Shown: positions 39,148-50,748, counted from the stretch's first letter. The stretch is 64,000 nucleotides of DNA from Pseudo-nitzschia pungens (GCA_037355855.1 CM074759.1:5332001-5396000); one strand, 5' to 3'. Program-made: numbers and translations. Notes: generated from the sequence alone by a model not told the origin.

Positions 39148-39880
39148 GGTTAATCAGTTTTATTTAGTTAATTTAGTTACTTTAGTCTGTTATCTGCTAA
39201 TCTGTTAATTTCAGTGTGGAAATGAGCAAAAGTGGTTGCTCCAGATTTTGCAGTTTTTGCTACTAAATTTGGTTTCCACGCGATAACTCGTGTTGTAACT
39301 GATTTTGCTCTCATCCATCTTGGTGGTGGGAGTTGTTTCTCTCTTTAGCTCCCGGGAATCCTGTGGTTCTCCGGAGTTGTTTCTGTTTTTATTTTGTGGG
39401 ATTCGATTCCCGTGGTTCTCCGGCGTTGCTTCTCTGTTAAGCGGTCACCGGGCCGGTCCCACTTCCCGTTTCCCGTGGGATTAGTGGTGTTCGGGTATTT
39501 ATCATATACCTTTCCGGATATCCGTATATTTCGGTTGTGGTTGGCATCCCCTCTCCGGTCTGTCCATCCCCTCGGTGTTGGTCCAATTAGTCCATTCACT
39601 GATTTGTGTGTCACTTTTTCGGCACATATTTTCGTATTTTTCGATTATTTCTGTTGTCGACCATGGTCCTGTTTAGGTCCTTAGGTGTCTCTGTTGCTGC
39701 AGTTGCTCCTTGTAATGGAGCCAACTGTTGCTGGGGTTGGTCTTCCTTGGTGCTGCAGACACCGGATGTCCTTTCCCCTGTTTGCTTCTATGCGCCTCCA
39801 TTTTTCGGCAGTTTCTTCGGTCCCGTCGGTTTGCTGACCGATCGGTCCCTTCTCTTGCTCATGGTCATCAGCGCTCAGCT

Positions 39881-39894
39881 TGATTTTAAAATCA
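39881..39894. other. Perfect 14-bp palindrome at the primer-binding position of gypsy 1
   Basis: TGATTTTAAAATCA is its own reverse complement and touches the inner end of the 5' LTR (39895). A tRNA-type site starting TGG is not seen. Compare the 12-bp palindrome at the same place in gypsy 2 and G. Confidence 0.8.
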
Positions 39895-40083
39895 TGCCAT
39901 ACCCCGGGTCTACTAGTGATTAGAGTAGTAGTGATATGCAAATTGTGAGCTCTATTGGTTAGTCTATTTGCTACAGTTCTAAGAGCCTTCCGAATCAGCG
40001 ATTCTGTCGACTCGCCGATTGTTTTTATCCTTATCCTTAATCCAGTCCCGAGTAGACTCGTGACTGTGTTCCGGTGCACGGCA
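39895..40083 (-). repeat. 5' LTR of gypsy 1 (189 bp)
   Basis: Same as 34237-34425. Being the upstream LTR, it should hold the promoter; no clear TATA box can be assigned. Confidence 0.95.
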
Positions 40084-40710
40084 AGGTGGTGGAGCCTTAA
40101 GCGAACTGTACTTAGCGGCTTTGGGGCTTGGGTCAGGAAACAGTAGGACCTTAAGCGAAAACACATATGGTCCAGCAGGGCAATGGACTTGAAAACAGAT
40201 GACAGCTGGAATTTCTTGTAGAAATATTCCTACAGTGGAAGGGGCTGTTCGTAAACTTCACCTTGAAAAAACTTAGGGGACTTAGCAAGGAACCGTGAAG
40301 AATGTAGAACATTAAAAGTGAGAATCACTGAGGCAGCTTGGAAACAGTGTAGAACATTAAGTATAAGATATACTTAAGGGCCTTGAGGGTGGAGCTTGGA
40401 AACAGATCGAAGCAGTAAGACGGCGACAATAGTATTTGCGAATTGCTGTAGAATCTGTACTGGAATTACTGTAGAAAATTATGTGTCGGTTTTGGTGTTG
40501 CTGTTGCCGATCAATCGCCTGGCGAGTGGTGAATAGGCAACCAACTCAACCAAACAAAGCATCGAGGAACTGAACTGATAGCAGAAACAAAGAGCGCAGG
40601 TCTTGGTTAATACATGTAGGTCCTGGGGTTGTGATTGGGGGTGTAAAAGGGAGTGTATTTTTAGTACTGGAACATTGGAACGTCGGACAAAATGCGCGAT
40701 GCACAAATTG

Positions 40711-43700
40711 TTTCAAACAAACCTTGAACAACAAGCAGGGAAATAGACAAAACAAGTCCCACAAAATAGGGACTTGGGAGAAAGGGAAAGGGGAAGGAAG
40801 ATAGTGGGAGAATACCCAGTTTCAAAAGGTAGGGACAGGACAAGTAGCAGGAACAGAGTAGAAAACACCAGGTTGCAAGGTGGAAGCACCCTTAGGATCC
40901 ACTGAGCCAAGCTCGCAGTAGAGCAGCTTCCTGTTGGTATGACTGCACAGGTTGGACAGGAGCTGCATATTGTCTCCTGGCAAGGTGGCAGGTGAGAACC
41001 CCAATGATGCCTGCCAGCTCACTCTGGTAAGAAGACTGATCCTCAGGTGAGGAACAATGAGGTAGTCTTTTTAGAGGGATTAGGTGACAGGATGAAGGCA
41101 GAAGTTCCTCTTAGAAGAGCAGGATCATAGGAACCATCACAAACAGTGCTGGCAGTTCCACTCTGAATGGCATCAGCAAGAGCCTGACAACCATCTTGGG
41201 GAAGGGAATACTTGTGGGGAAGGACTCTTGGAGACTCACAGAGAGCATCAAAGGCATCCTCATGGGAGGCTGGAAGACTTTCTAATGGGTTGTACTTCAG
41301 AGGATCCACTTCAGGAGGGTCAGAGGCAAAAGCAGAGGAACCAACCACACAAACAACTTGACCACAGGTCACAAGAGAAACGAGCACATCTGCACAGGCT
41401 GGTTTATCAGGAAGAACTGCACAGGTGAACCTGTATGTGCCCCTACCTTGGGAGGTGCCCACCATCCAACCCGTAGAACATTTGGAGAATAATCTGTTGG
41501 TAGAGGGAGACAAAAACCAAGGCCAAAGAGAAGCTGTCTGGGGAGAGAGCCAATGCCCAAGGTGTCAAGAGGTGCAGAGAGCTCTAGCTGAAGGGGATGG
41601 ACAAGGTGGAAGAAAGCATTTCTGAAGAACCTGAGTCCACAGGCGCTGTGCTGCCAGAGGCCAAGGTGGGGGACATCTGGGCCAGTCAAGATGATCTCGC
41701 AGGTGGTCGGAAGACTGCAACTGGAATACCAAAGAAGACAACCTTTTGCCATCTGGAGTGCATAGGTCAGCAAGGGAAACAGCCTTAAGGGACATCTGAA
41801 TGAGATTCAAGAGGGACAGGTCAGCACCTTTGAAGCCATCAGTGACAAAGGCTTGCATGAGGTAGCAATCATTGGAGCACAGCAGGGGAAGGTCTGGGAA
41901 GTCTTCAACCAAGCTCACAGGGTGCAGAGAAAAGAATTTTCACAATTGCTTATACCAACAGGGAGTGATGAAGGAAGCATAGGGATGATAGGGTGTGACA
42001 CCAAGATGGAGAGGGACACCCAGTTCAATCCTGAGAGCTTCAGCAGTGAGCCTAAGAATCCTGCCAGTTTGGGAGGACCTAACAAATTCCTGGAAAAGAG
42101 TGGCAATGTGGCTAAACTCTTGGAGAAGATAGGGATGAATGAAACCAAAGCCTTGATACAGAGATGGACCAAAGAAGACATGTCTGGGAAATGTCTGGGA
42201 CATCCCTGCTTTATTCAGCACTGGGACAAGGGCAGGGTGAAGAATCTTGGTCCAGGTATTCAACAGACTTCATGAAAGAATACTTGAAGGTGTAGAGGGA
42301 AGCTCTCTTCTCACACTTGGAAGCCTTCAGTTGAGACCCAAAGGACTTAGACTGGGACTTCATGTGAGCAATCTGGGCATCCTCATTGCCATCCATGGAG
42401 ATAAAAACACCAAGGGTTTTGTCAGCATGGTCAACTTCAAAGCAATCCAGGGTAGCACGATTGCCAAGCTTGTCAGCAACAGTGAAGTCACCTGGCATGT
42501 CAGCAATGGAGCGATAATCCCAACCAGAGCCAGTCCATTTGAAGTCAATCAAATAACAGAAGGATTTGGCAGGTGCAATGGCACCTCCAGTGGCAATAAT
42601 GCCACCTGCCCACCTGTCAAGAGCATCCTGAAAGTCAACAGCCAAGGTCTCACCAGAGGTGGTGGGATCAGAACCAGCACAAAACAAACAATCAGTGTCA
42701 TCCACAAAAGCAAAGCCCACCAGGGAAACCAGCTGCAGGGACAAAGAAGTGACAAGGTGGACACCATGTCCAGCATGTTGCATCCTCTTGAAGACAATTG
42801 TAGAAACCAAAGCCCAGAGAGTTGGACCAATCCCATTGCCTTGCCCACATGCACTGAGAGGAACTGGTTCATCACCATACACAGGGCCTGACCTGCCAAA
42901 ACCAGTTTTGATGTGGTGTTTGGCACGCTGCAGGGTAGACAGGAGAACCTCACAAACATGTGCTGGAAGCCCAAAGCTCTGGAGGGTGAGACCAGCAATG
43001 GGATGAGAGATCCTGTCATAGCAACCCTTGGCACCATTTATAGCAACAGCACCAGATCTATGCTTCTGACACAACACATTACAAATGAGCTTCTTGTTCA
43101 GCCAGGTGTTGATGGCCTTGTGGTGATTCTGACTGCCATGCTGATCAGCAGCCACTGTATTGGCACGTTCAGCATGGGCAAGAATGTGTCTGCCAATCAC
43201 CTGTCAACCCTATATTCATCAGGTTTCTTGAAGATCTCAACATCAGTGATGACCTGCCAGGCAGCAGGAGAGAAGTCAACAATCAATGGAACTGATCTCA
43301 TAAGAGTATCAAAGCAATTCAACTGTGAATGAAGGGCAAAGGACTTGTGATGTGCAAAGCTCAGACAGGAATGTTCACCTGCAGTGCGTTCCTGCTGACT
43401 TTTCCAAGCAGCAGCATTGTCAGCTGGGCTCACAGAATAATCAAAATGGGGCAGTTGCAGGAGAGAGGCAGGCACTTTGAGACAGGCAAGAAATTCAGAG
43501 AGATACTTGTCAGTGTCAGGGGGAGGAGTGTATGAGCCAGCAAGAACTTCAGCAGAGGCAGGACCTGTACCCAAGTATCCAAAGGCCTGAGTAAATGAGG
43601 GAGCCATAGAAGGAGTGCCAAGACACTGTTGTTGGCGCCGGACATTGGATTCAGCCATAGCTGGAACCATAGTGGACTGGGACTCCAAGACCTGTTCAGC

Positions 43701-43750
43701 ACCATCAGGGCCAACAGCAATAGCTCTCAAGACTGCTGCCTTATGTTGAT
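40711..43750 (-). mobile_element. LINE D: defective LINE body (ORF2 part and 3' UTR), 5' truncated
   Basis: Homologous to the LINE ORF2 from GPDGAEQVLES onward; homology stops near 43750, so ORF1 and the endonuclease are absent. The 3' UTR occupies about 40711-40990 and continues, after element E, at 23095-22951. No target duplication could be matched between 43751 and 22950. Confidence 0.85.
40990..43750 (-). pseudogene. LINE D ORF2 remnant (RT and part of RNase H)
   Basis: RT segment has INGAKGCYDR (Asp of motif A replaced by Gly) and FVDDTDCLF (one extra residue against A and B). Deletions: about 57 bases near 43200 (EYRVD joins to MIGR), about 45 bases near 42255 after MKSVEY, and a loss from within RNase H to the 3' UTR near 40990 (VLTC runs into 3' UTR sequence). 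Part of RNase H remains (CDGSYDPALL). It shares two markers with LINE C, so C and D come from one subfamily. Confidence 0.87.
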
Positions 43751-44990
43751 ATTCACCTTCTCCAAGATGCTAAAATCCCTGTGCTAAGGTCCCTGTGTAG
43801 AGAACTGTTCCAGAGCTACAGGACTTAGCCCCAGCAACAGGACCTACAAGGTGCTAGGCTGAGTGCTAAGCAGCAGGCTTAGCAATAGCGCTTAGCAACA
43901 GGCTTAGCAACAGCGCTTAGCAAGAGGCTTATTTCAAGTGCTATGGGGTGCTACAACCAAGTGACCCGGCCCATCGTGTAGGATTTGTACCAGTTACAGA
44001 AACCTGGGCGTAGCGCCGCTAGCACACGCTGTAGCATAGTGCTACAAGGTTAGGGTTGCTAATGCTAACTGATTACAAGATACGAAATATTTGGTATGCT
44101 ACCATACCATGCTACCCTATCATGCTACCGTCGGGGTATGGTTGGTACTGTACAATATGTACTATAACCGGATACCCAGCCCCTGCAGTTGTAAGCAAGC
44201 CTACGCTACTCTTTAGGCTACTCCGTAGGCTACTCTGTGCTACGCTAATCCACTACGCTACGCTACTCTGTACAACTCTACAGGATTAGAGTACTGAGTG
44301 GATACGTGACAACAAGTTCTCCTTTTTTAGATTATTTGATACGGAGCTCAGCGCTTTCAGCACTTTGCTCACTCTTTTAATTTCTTTTCCCTGTAAATAA
44401 ACACCATCATGCCCTCCACTTTCGATCGATCCCGATGTACCTCTAGGGGAGTATTCTGTAGTATCTGTGTGTATGTAATAGCGTTCAATCAAAATGTTCT
44501 GTAGACTCACGATTTGCCAGCAGTCCATGTTGCACTGTTGTTATTGCTATCCACTGTTTCAGTATAGTTTATTCTATGGATCGAACTAAGGATGGAATTA
44601 CGGATTGAATAACTACGGATCGAATTGCTGACAGGCAAATATCAACGCAGTTTATCAGACCCACTGCTCAAACCACATCTACGAAGGCCAGGACGCTGGC
44701 GTATAGAGCATGTGAAGAAACCCAGCTGGCTGATCACCACTGGCATCCATGCCTTCACTTGGATGTAAAATATCAGCTGTAACTACTGGACCAGCAGCTG
44801 ACATCGTGAGATCCCTGATGTTAATGTGGAGCCCTTCCCCAGCAGACAGACAACGCGCGAACCAACCAGAGCCCACACATCCACCTCTGGGGCCTATTGA
44901 TACAGGATACAGTAGCTGAGCGTCATGGTGGTACCATGGAGGCTTGATCCGGGGGGGAAGGAGCAAGACAGAGGTGGAGGGAGCGACGTC
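43751..44990. other. Unassigned sequence between LINE D and gypsy 2
   Basis: No credible gene. 43751-44280 contains degenerate GCTTAGCAACAG and CTACGCTAC units. 44290-44990 is unique-looking; a 104-codon minus-strand frame (44679-44993) has no recognisable domain. Together with 50749-51242 it was continuous before gypsy 2 inserted, so part of it may be the 5' side of the copia element whose gag follows. Confidence 0.5.
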
Positions 44991-44995
44991 CATGA

Positions 44996-45321
44996 TGTGA
45001 CGGGCTAGCGTAGCTAGCAGTCACTATCGAATAATTAATCGAATCCCATATGGGAATCGAATATTATATCTATATTCGAGTATGGATACTTTCTTATATG
45101 CACCCTAACTAATATGGTCGAGTCCCAGAAGATGATATATGCCTAATCGTGACAATCGACAATGGAATAACATTTATGGCAGAGCATGCCAAAATGTGGC
45201 TATGCTCGCGACCTCAAATTTTATATGTTCCCATTGTTAATTCATGCAACAATATCTCGTAAAGTATTTAAACATTCACAATTTACATACTACTCCGAAA
45301 TTTCTACTCTAGACCGTAACA
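44996..45321 (+). repeat. 5' LTR of gypsy 2 (326 bp)
   Basis: Differs from the 3' LTR only at AATTAATCGAATCC (here G) against AATTAATCAAATCC. Confidence 0.95.
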
Positions 45322-45333
45322 CAGTAATTACTG
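45322..45333. other. Perfect 12-bp palindrome at the primer-binding position of gypsy 2
   Basis: CAGTAATTACTG begins at the first base after the LTR, as in gypsy G. No TGG-type tRNA site is seen. Confidence 0.78.
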
Positions 45334-45442
45334 TTTGCTCGAAAAGTAGGAACAGTAGAACTCAGTACTGAATTCAAGACAAGCCACTAGCCTCAACAAC
45401 AGAGGCACCTTGTACCTCCAACAAGACTTCTTCCTTCAACAA

Positions 45443-46474
45443 ATGGCAGGAATATACAGAGATCCACCAGTCTCTTACAAGAGCTCTTTTGACAGCTCAA
45501 AGCCGAAACTTGTAACACTTTCCGTCTACGACAATGACGACCATTCCGACAGCGTTAAGGTCCCTCTCTTTACAGATAAAGGAGGTCTGGAAGAGCTTTT
45601 ACACACTGAAGAAGCCTTTTTAAACGCAGCAGAGGACATAGACATCCCAGACCCATCTCTGCACCGATACTTCGGACGTTGCTTATGCGTCGACTCCCAA
45701 ACTAAATGGAGAACACTCACGCGAAGCCAAAGACCGAATGGGCAACGCCTATATCCACTCACAAGACAAGGCTTTGAATCAGCATTCAAAGCCTTCATTA
45801 AACTCTACTGCAACGCTGAGGATGCAAGAGACCTCATGCACATCTATCTCAGGAGCCCGGCCTGCAAAAAGAAAGTGGAATCCACTTGCAAAGACCACAC
45901 TGACCGGCTCATGACTCTCATCAAGTATACAGCAAAACTACATGGATATGTCACCAACTTGGATCATCTCCAACAACTCACCATCCTTCTCCACAGTTAT
46001 CCAAACGCCTGGATAGAAGACTACATACGCATACACCAAGGAGTTACGCGGCTCACAACCCCACAGTTCATCGTGGACCACATGAGCAGTCTCGACCGGC
46101 TCAGCAAACAAAAGAACAAGAACAACGGGAGACGTCCTAACAGTTCTAATAGTTCAAACAACAACAAACGCTCAGGCAATCACAAGAATAATCCGAAGAC
46201 CAAAAAGAAATCCAATCCTTGTAGAATCCCGGGACATAATCATGATTGGTCTGAGTGCCCCAAGAATAAATATTCTAAAAATTACAAGGGTCCCAACAAC
46301 AAAGGACCTATGCCAAGCTCCAGCAGCGAGACCTTCCACTCTCAATGTCAACTAACTGCAGGAAGCAATGAAACCTTCCAAGCCCACATGAAAGCAGCAA
46401 TGGAAGCATATCATTTGGAACATGGAGGACGCACAGAGCGCAGCATCGATGGCGATCTCGTGTGGCTCCCCTGA
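45443..46474 (+). CDS. Gypsy 2 Gag (343 aa)
   Basis: I chose the ATG at 45443 (MAGIYRDPP); the frame is open upstream to 45410 but without an ATG. The capsid-like middle (RSQRPNGQRLYPLTRQGFE, YIRIHQGVTRLT) is followed by a very basic Asn/Lys-rich stretch (KQKNKNNGRRPNSSNSSN). A His/Cys motif CRIPGHNHDWSEC then takes the place of a standard zinc knuckle (C-x4-GH-x-H-x4-C type). It ends GDLVWLP and TGA at 46472-46474; the same frame stays open beyond it into pol. Frame undisturbed. Confidence 0.85.
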   Translation: MAGIYRDPPVSYKSSFDSSKPKLVTLSVYDNDDHSDSVKVPLFTDKGGLEELLHTEEAFLNAAEDIDIPDPSLHRYFGRCLCVDSQTKWRTLTRSQRPNGQRLYPLTRQGFESAFKAFIKLYCNAEDARDLMHIYLRSPACKKKVESTCKDHTDRLMTLIKYTAKLHGYVTNLDHLQQLTILLHSYPNAWIEDYIRIHQGVTRLTTPQFIVDHMSSLDRLSKQKNKNNGRRPNSSNSSNNNKRSGNHKNNPKTKKKSNPCRIPGHNHDWSECPKNKYSKNYKGPNNKGPMPSSSSETFHSQCQLTAGSNETFQAHMKAAMEAYHLEHGGRTERSIDGDLVWLP

Positions 46475-49400
46475 AAACAAACTCAATCCAATAAGAGACC
46501 TAAAGGTCCACCAAAACCAGCAATCACCTTGCCTCCGGCGCCACAGGCCCTGGATGCCAGTACAGCACAGCTGTCTGGGATGACGCATGGAGGAGATATC
46601 CCGGAGAAAGAGGGGAAGGAACCTACAGGATGGAGTATTCCTGTTGAGCGCTCAGCAAACAAGCCTGCTACAGCAGCAACAAAAACAGTTCGATTCTTGG
46701 AAAAGAGCAATCCGAACGTGGACCCGAATCAACTACAATCGAATCGGTCCAAGGGTACAACAGACGCATCATCGACATCGATTCATACAATCGATCCAAA
46801 TAAGACAGCAGCAGCAAATGGACCACTCTTGTCTCTAGCAAGAAATTGGTCTACAGGTACAGCAAAAAACCTCTATTGCAATACCACAAACTCCAAAGAC
46901 TACACCAAAGGAGGTGCGCTGGAGCAAAAGTATTTAAAACTGCTGTCACCTGCTGGAAATACACTTGAAAATTCAGCAAAAACAAAAGCATCGAAGAATA
47001 AGAGCAACGTGGCTCCGATTCTACTAACTAACGTACAGTACATACAAGGCATACCTCTCAAAGCAAGACCACTACTCGCACTACTCGATAGTGGATCCTC
47101 CGGAACTTTAATAAACAAAAGAGCACTACCATTTGGCATTCTACCAATCAGAAGCAAGCATCAGGTTCTAACTACTACAGCCAACGGCAGCTTCGATACT
47201 ACAGAATACATCATCATGAAGAACATCAAGTTACAAGAGTTTGGCAACTATACCATCGACCGACAAGAGGCAAGGCTCTTCCATTCCCCCAACTGCAAAT
47301 ATGATCTTATACTAGGCAGAGACTTCCTCCACCTAGCAAAGATCAATCTCCTATTCAACGAAGGAGCAGTTCAATGGATGGATAGAACTATTCCTATGAA
47401 GGATACCTCTTTATATCATGACTCAAACTACACCATGCTCATGGAAGAAATAGAAGACACCGAACTCTTTGCTGATGATCTCTCCTTTTCCAATCCATAC
47501 AAGTCCAAGGTCATTCTCGACAGAGCCTACCAAGAAATAGATCCTTCCACAGTAGCACAGCAACAGTCTCACATGTCCACAGCAGAACAAAGTCAGTTCC
47601 AAGCCATACTAGACAAGTATCCAAACGTCTTCAATGGAGAACTGGGCAAGTATCCACACAAGAAGATCTCCCTAAGACTGAAACCCGGATCCAAGCCCAT
47701 ACACAAGAAGCCCTATCCAGTTGCATACAAGCGAGAAGACCTATTCAAAAGGGAGCTCCAGAATCTTTGTAATGATGGAGTACTCAAGAGATGCACTGGA
47801 CCAGCAGAATGGGCCTTCCCAACCTTCATAGTACCAAAGAAAGACAACAGGGTTAGATGGGTATCAGACTTTAGAGAACTCAATGAACTCCTTGAAAGAC
47901 GTCCTTATCCTATACCCCGGATACAGGATATCATGAACAAAAGAGGCAAGTACACTCACTTCACCAAGATTGAATTGTCTATGCAATACTACTGCTTTGA
48001 ATTGGATGACGCAAGCAAGAAACTTTGTACCATAGTCACCCCTATGGCTGCTATGAATACCAAAGATTACCGATGGGAGTTAAAGTTTCCCCAGATGTAG
48101 CTCAGCAACTAATGGAAGACATTCTACAAGACACCGACTGCACAGTCTATATTGATGACATTGGCATATGGACCAATGGATCCTTTGACCTACATATGAA
48201 AACTATCGACAAGATTTTAGACAGGCTTAACCACAATGGGCTGAAGTGCAACCCACTCAAGTGTGATTGGGCTGTACAAGAAACTGATTTTCTCGGTTAT
48301 TGGATGACGCCTACAGCTGTTAAGCCTTGGAGAAAGAAAATTGAAGCCATCCTACACATGGATAGGCCCTGAACTGTCACTCAAGTCAAGTCCTTCCTAG
48401 GAGCAGTTGGATATTACAGGGACATGTGGCCTCGAAGATCCCATGTCCTCGCTCCTCTATTTGATATTACTGGTGGCCCCAAGAAAACTCCTCAACCTGC
48501 TGCCATCAAAGGCAAGCAGAGAAAAGCCCCTTCAGCTTTCACTTGGGGACCAGCTCAAGATAAAGCCTTTCAAGAAATGAAAGCAATGGTGGCAGCGGAT
48601 GCGCTTAACACCTATCCAGACCTTAACAAGCCCTTTGAACTGTACACTGATGCCTCCGACCTACAGCTTGGTGCTGCAATCTTACAAGATGGCAAGCCCA
48701 TAGCCTACTGGTCCAAAAAACTATCTGATGCCCAAAAGAACTATACCACTATGGAGAAAGAACTCCTCACAATAGTCTTGTGTTGCAAAGAATACAGGAA
48801 AATGCTACTTGGTGGTGTTATCAATGTATACACCGACCATAAGAACCTTACATTCAGAACACTCTCAGTCCAACGAGTCCTCCGATGGCGCCTCTTCCTT
48901 GAAGAATTTGGCGTCAACCTCACTTATGTGGAAGGCAAGAAGAATGTTCTTGCTGATGCCTTCTCCAGACTCCCCCGGATGGATCCACCTACTGAGGGGA
49001 AGAAAGCCCTTGAAAAGGGCACTCTCGTGGATTGAAACTTGAAGTTCCTAAGCAAGATGAAGAGCTGTTCCTAACAGAATTCCCCAATCCATTTAGGCAC
49101 TTATGCAATGACGCAGATCAGGAACTGCAAACCTGTCTGCTGAACAATGAGTGCCTAGTCAACCTACCAAACAACCAAGATATGGTATGTCTGGTAAATT
49201 ACTCCAACATTTATCTCCATCAGCAAAAAGATCCCACCATCAAGTTTAAGATCCAATCCAAAACTTTCTTCTACCAAGAATTAGAAGGCAACAAGATTCT
49301 CTGTTATGCCAACCAATCCAGCCCCGATAACTGGAAAATCTACATACCGAGCTCCCTTATCAATGCTACCATCAGATGGTATCATCTCCTGTTGGGTCAT

Positions 49401-50387
49401 TGTGGATCCACCAGGCTACATCAAACTATTTCAGCACGATTTTATGCAGATAACTTGACCAACTTATGCAAGTCTTACATCTGCCCCGACAACTGCATTA
49501 AATACAAGAACCAGCACTCCAAATATGGGAAACTGCCACCAAAAGAAGCACCACTATCACCATTCAACGAGGTGCACGTGGATTTAATAGGCCCATGGAA
49601 AATTACAGCCCAAGGCAAGAACTACAACTTCAAGGCCTTAACCTGTATTGATCCAGTCACCAATCTACTTGAAATCATCAGAATCAGAGACAAGTCATCC
49701 CAGCATGTATCAGATCAATTCAAGAACTGCTGGCTCTCCAGATACCCTAGACCTATTAGGTGTGTCCACGACAATGGTGGAGAGTTCCTAGGGGCCGAAT
49801 TTCAAAGCACACTCAAACAGTACGGGATTCAGTCCGTTCCCACAACAGTCAAGAACCCCCAGTCCAACGCGATATGTGAAAGAGTTCATCATACAGTTGC
49901 TGATATTCTCAGAGTCCTAGTCCATGTTAATCCCCCTCAAGCCAACACAAGAGCAAGCCAACTCATGGACAATGCTCTATCCACATGCATGCATGCCTCC
50001 AGATGTGCTGTCAATGCTGCCTTACAAGCATCTCCAGGATCCCTTGTATTCAATCGGGACATGCTGGTAGACCTACCACTAACCTCTAATCTACTGGCAC
50101 TGCAGCAACTGCGACAGCAAGGTATTAACAAGGCCCTGCTCAGAGACAACGCCAAGCGCAAGGAACATACCTTCCAACCCAATGAAAAGGTATGGATGCA
50201 ACAGCCGGATCCGGACAAGTTGCAACCCCGGAAGACCGGACCATTTACTATTGCCCAAGTCAATGACAATGGTACTGTTAAGATTCATAAGACTCCATCG
50301 ATCGTTGAGACAGTCAATATCAGAAAGCTAACCCCATACAAAGAAATGCCCGATTCAGAAGGATCAGCGATTCATTGGTCAGCTTAA
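46475..50387 (+). pseudogene. Gypsy 2 Pol: protease, RT, RNase H, integrase, with two frameshifts and one stop
   Basis: In frame with gag after the TGA. Linker region, then protease LLDSGSSGTLINKRAL near 47085. RT follows, with KKDNRVRWVSDFRELNE. A frameshift near 48045, within TIVTP/YGCYEYQRLPMG, moves the RT palm (VYIDDIGIW, intact Asp pair) to another frame. TGA at 48370-48372 ([15 protein letters not shown]) breaks it again. RNase [15 protein letters not shown] and [10 protein letters not shown] 4-base deletion near 49033, compared with gypsy 3 (VDFLKLEV), shifts the frame once more. Integrase 49032-50387: LLGHCGSTRL, CKSYICPDNC, VDLIGPW, VHDNGGEF, NPQSNAICERVHH. Catalytic residues are kept. 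Confidence 0.92.
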
Positions 50388-50417
50388 GTATGGGATTCAC
50401 TCAATCATGAGGCACTA

Positions 50418-50743
50418 TGTGACGGGCTAGCGTAGCTAGCAGTCACTATCGAATAATTAATCAAATCCCATATGGGAATCGAATATTATATCTATATTCG
50501 AGTATGGATACTTTCTTATATGCACCCTAACTAATATGGTCGAGTCCCAGAAGATGATATATGCCTAATCGTGACAATCGACAATGGAATAACATTTATG
50601 GCAGAGCATGCCAAAATGTGGCTATGCTCGCGACCTCAAATTTTATATGTTCCCATTGTTAATTCATGCAACAATATCTCGTAAAGTATTTAAACATTCA
50701 CAATTTACATACTACTCCGAAATTTCTACTCTAGACCGTAACA
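50418..50743 (+). repeat. 3' LTR of gypsy 2 (326 bp)
   Basis: Starts TGTGACGGGCTAGCG, ends GACCGTAACA. One mismatch to the 5' LTR. Confidence 0.95.
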
Positions 50744-50748
50744 CATGA

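Larger units (their letters stand above)
34237..40083 (-). mobile_element. Gypsy element 1: complete Ty3/gypsy retrotransposon, 5847 bp
   Basis: Two LTRs of 189 bp (TGCC...GGCA ends) appear identical. It is flanked by the direct repeat AGGTG (34232-34236 and 40084-40088) within element E. Order on the minus strand is 5' LTR, leader 39894-39148 (no gene seen), gag, pol, 3' LTR. Gag and pol are undisrupted apart from the TGA between them. The domain order protease-RT-RNase H-integrase defines Ty3/gypsy. Identical LTRs and open frames point to recent insertion and possibly an active family. Confidence 0.96.
23096..40710 (-). mobile_element. Element E: non-autonomous LINE derivative (about 1.86 kb), split by three later insertions
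   Basis: It has a LINE-type 5' end (CAATTTGTGCATCGCGC at 40710) and a LINE-type 3' end (hairpins and ATT tail at 23096-23170) but no ORF1 or ORF2. Remaining pieces are 40710-40089, 34236-33986, 32473-32414 and 24023-23096. The interior is made of about 150-bp repeats with GTAGACTTGAAAACAGATGA and CTTTGGGGCTTGGGTCA, plus a 62-bp repeat near 23431-23560. It inserted in the 3' UTR of LINE D with a 16-bp duplication (40711-40726 and 23080-23095). The insertions it carries are a piggyBac-like element, element N1 and gypsy 1. It depends on LINE proteins for movement, by inference from the shared ends. Confidence 0.85.
44996..50743 (+). mobile_element. Gypsy element 2: full-length Ty3/gypsy retrotransposon with damaged pol, 5748 bp
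   Basis: LTRs of 326 bp (TGTGACGGG...CGTAACA) differ at one site. It is flanked by CATGA (44991-44995 and 50744-50748). Order is LTR, 12-bp palindrome, leader, gag, in-frame TGA, pol, LTR. Related to gypsy 3 and G, not to gypsy 1. LTR identity says young, but pol has two frameshifts and one nonsense codon. No clear polypurine tract is seen before the 3' LTR; the preceding bases ATCATGAGGCACTA are shared with gypsy 3. Confidence 0.95.

Noticed and set aside
41228..41428. Short plus-strand Arg/Gln-rich frames in LINE D and C
   Set aside because: Antisense of the RNase H region; no start context and not conserved as proteins.
44679..44993. 104-codon minus-strand frame left of gypsy 2
   Set aside because: No recognisable domain, no second copy in the window, and it ends at the gypsy 2 insertion; not enough to call a gene.
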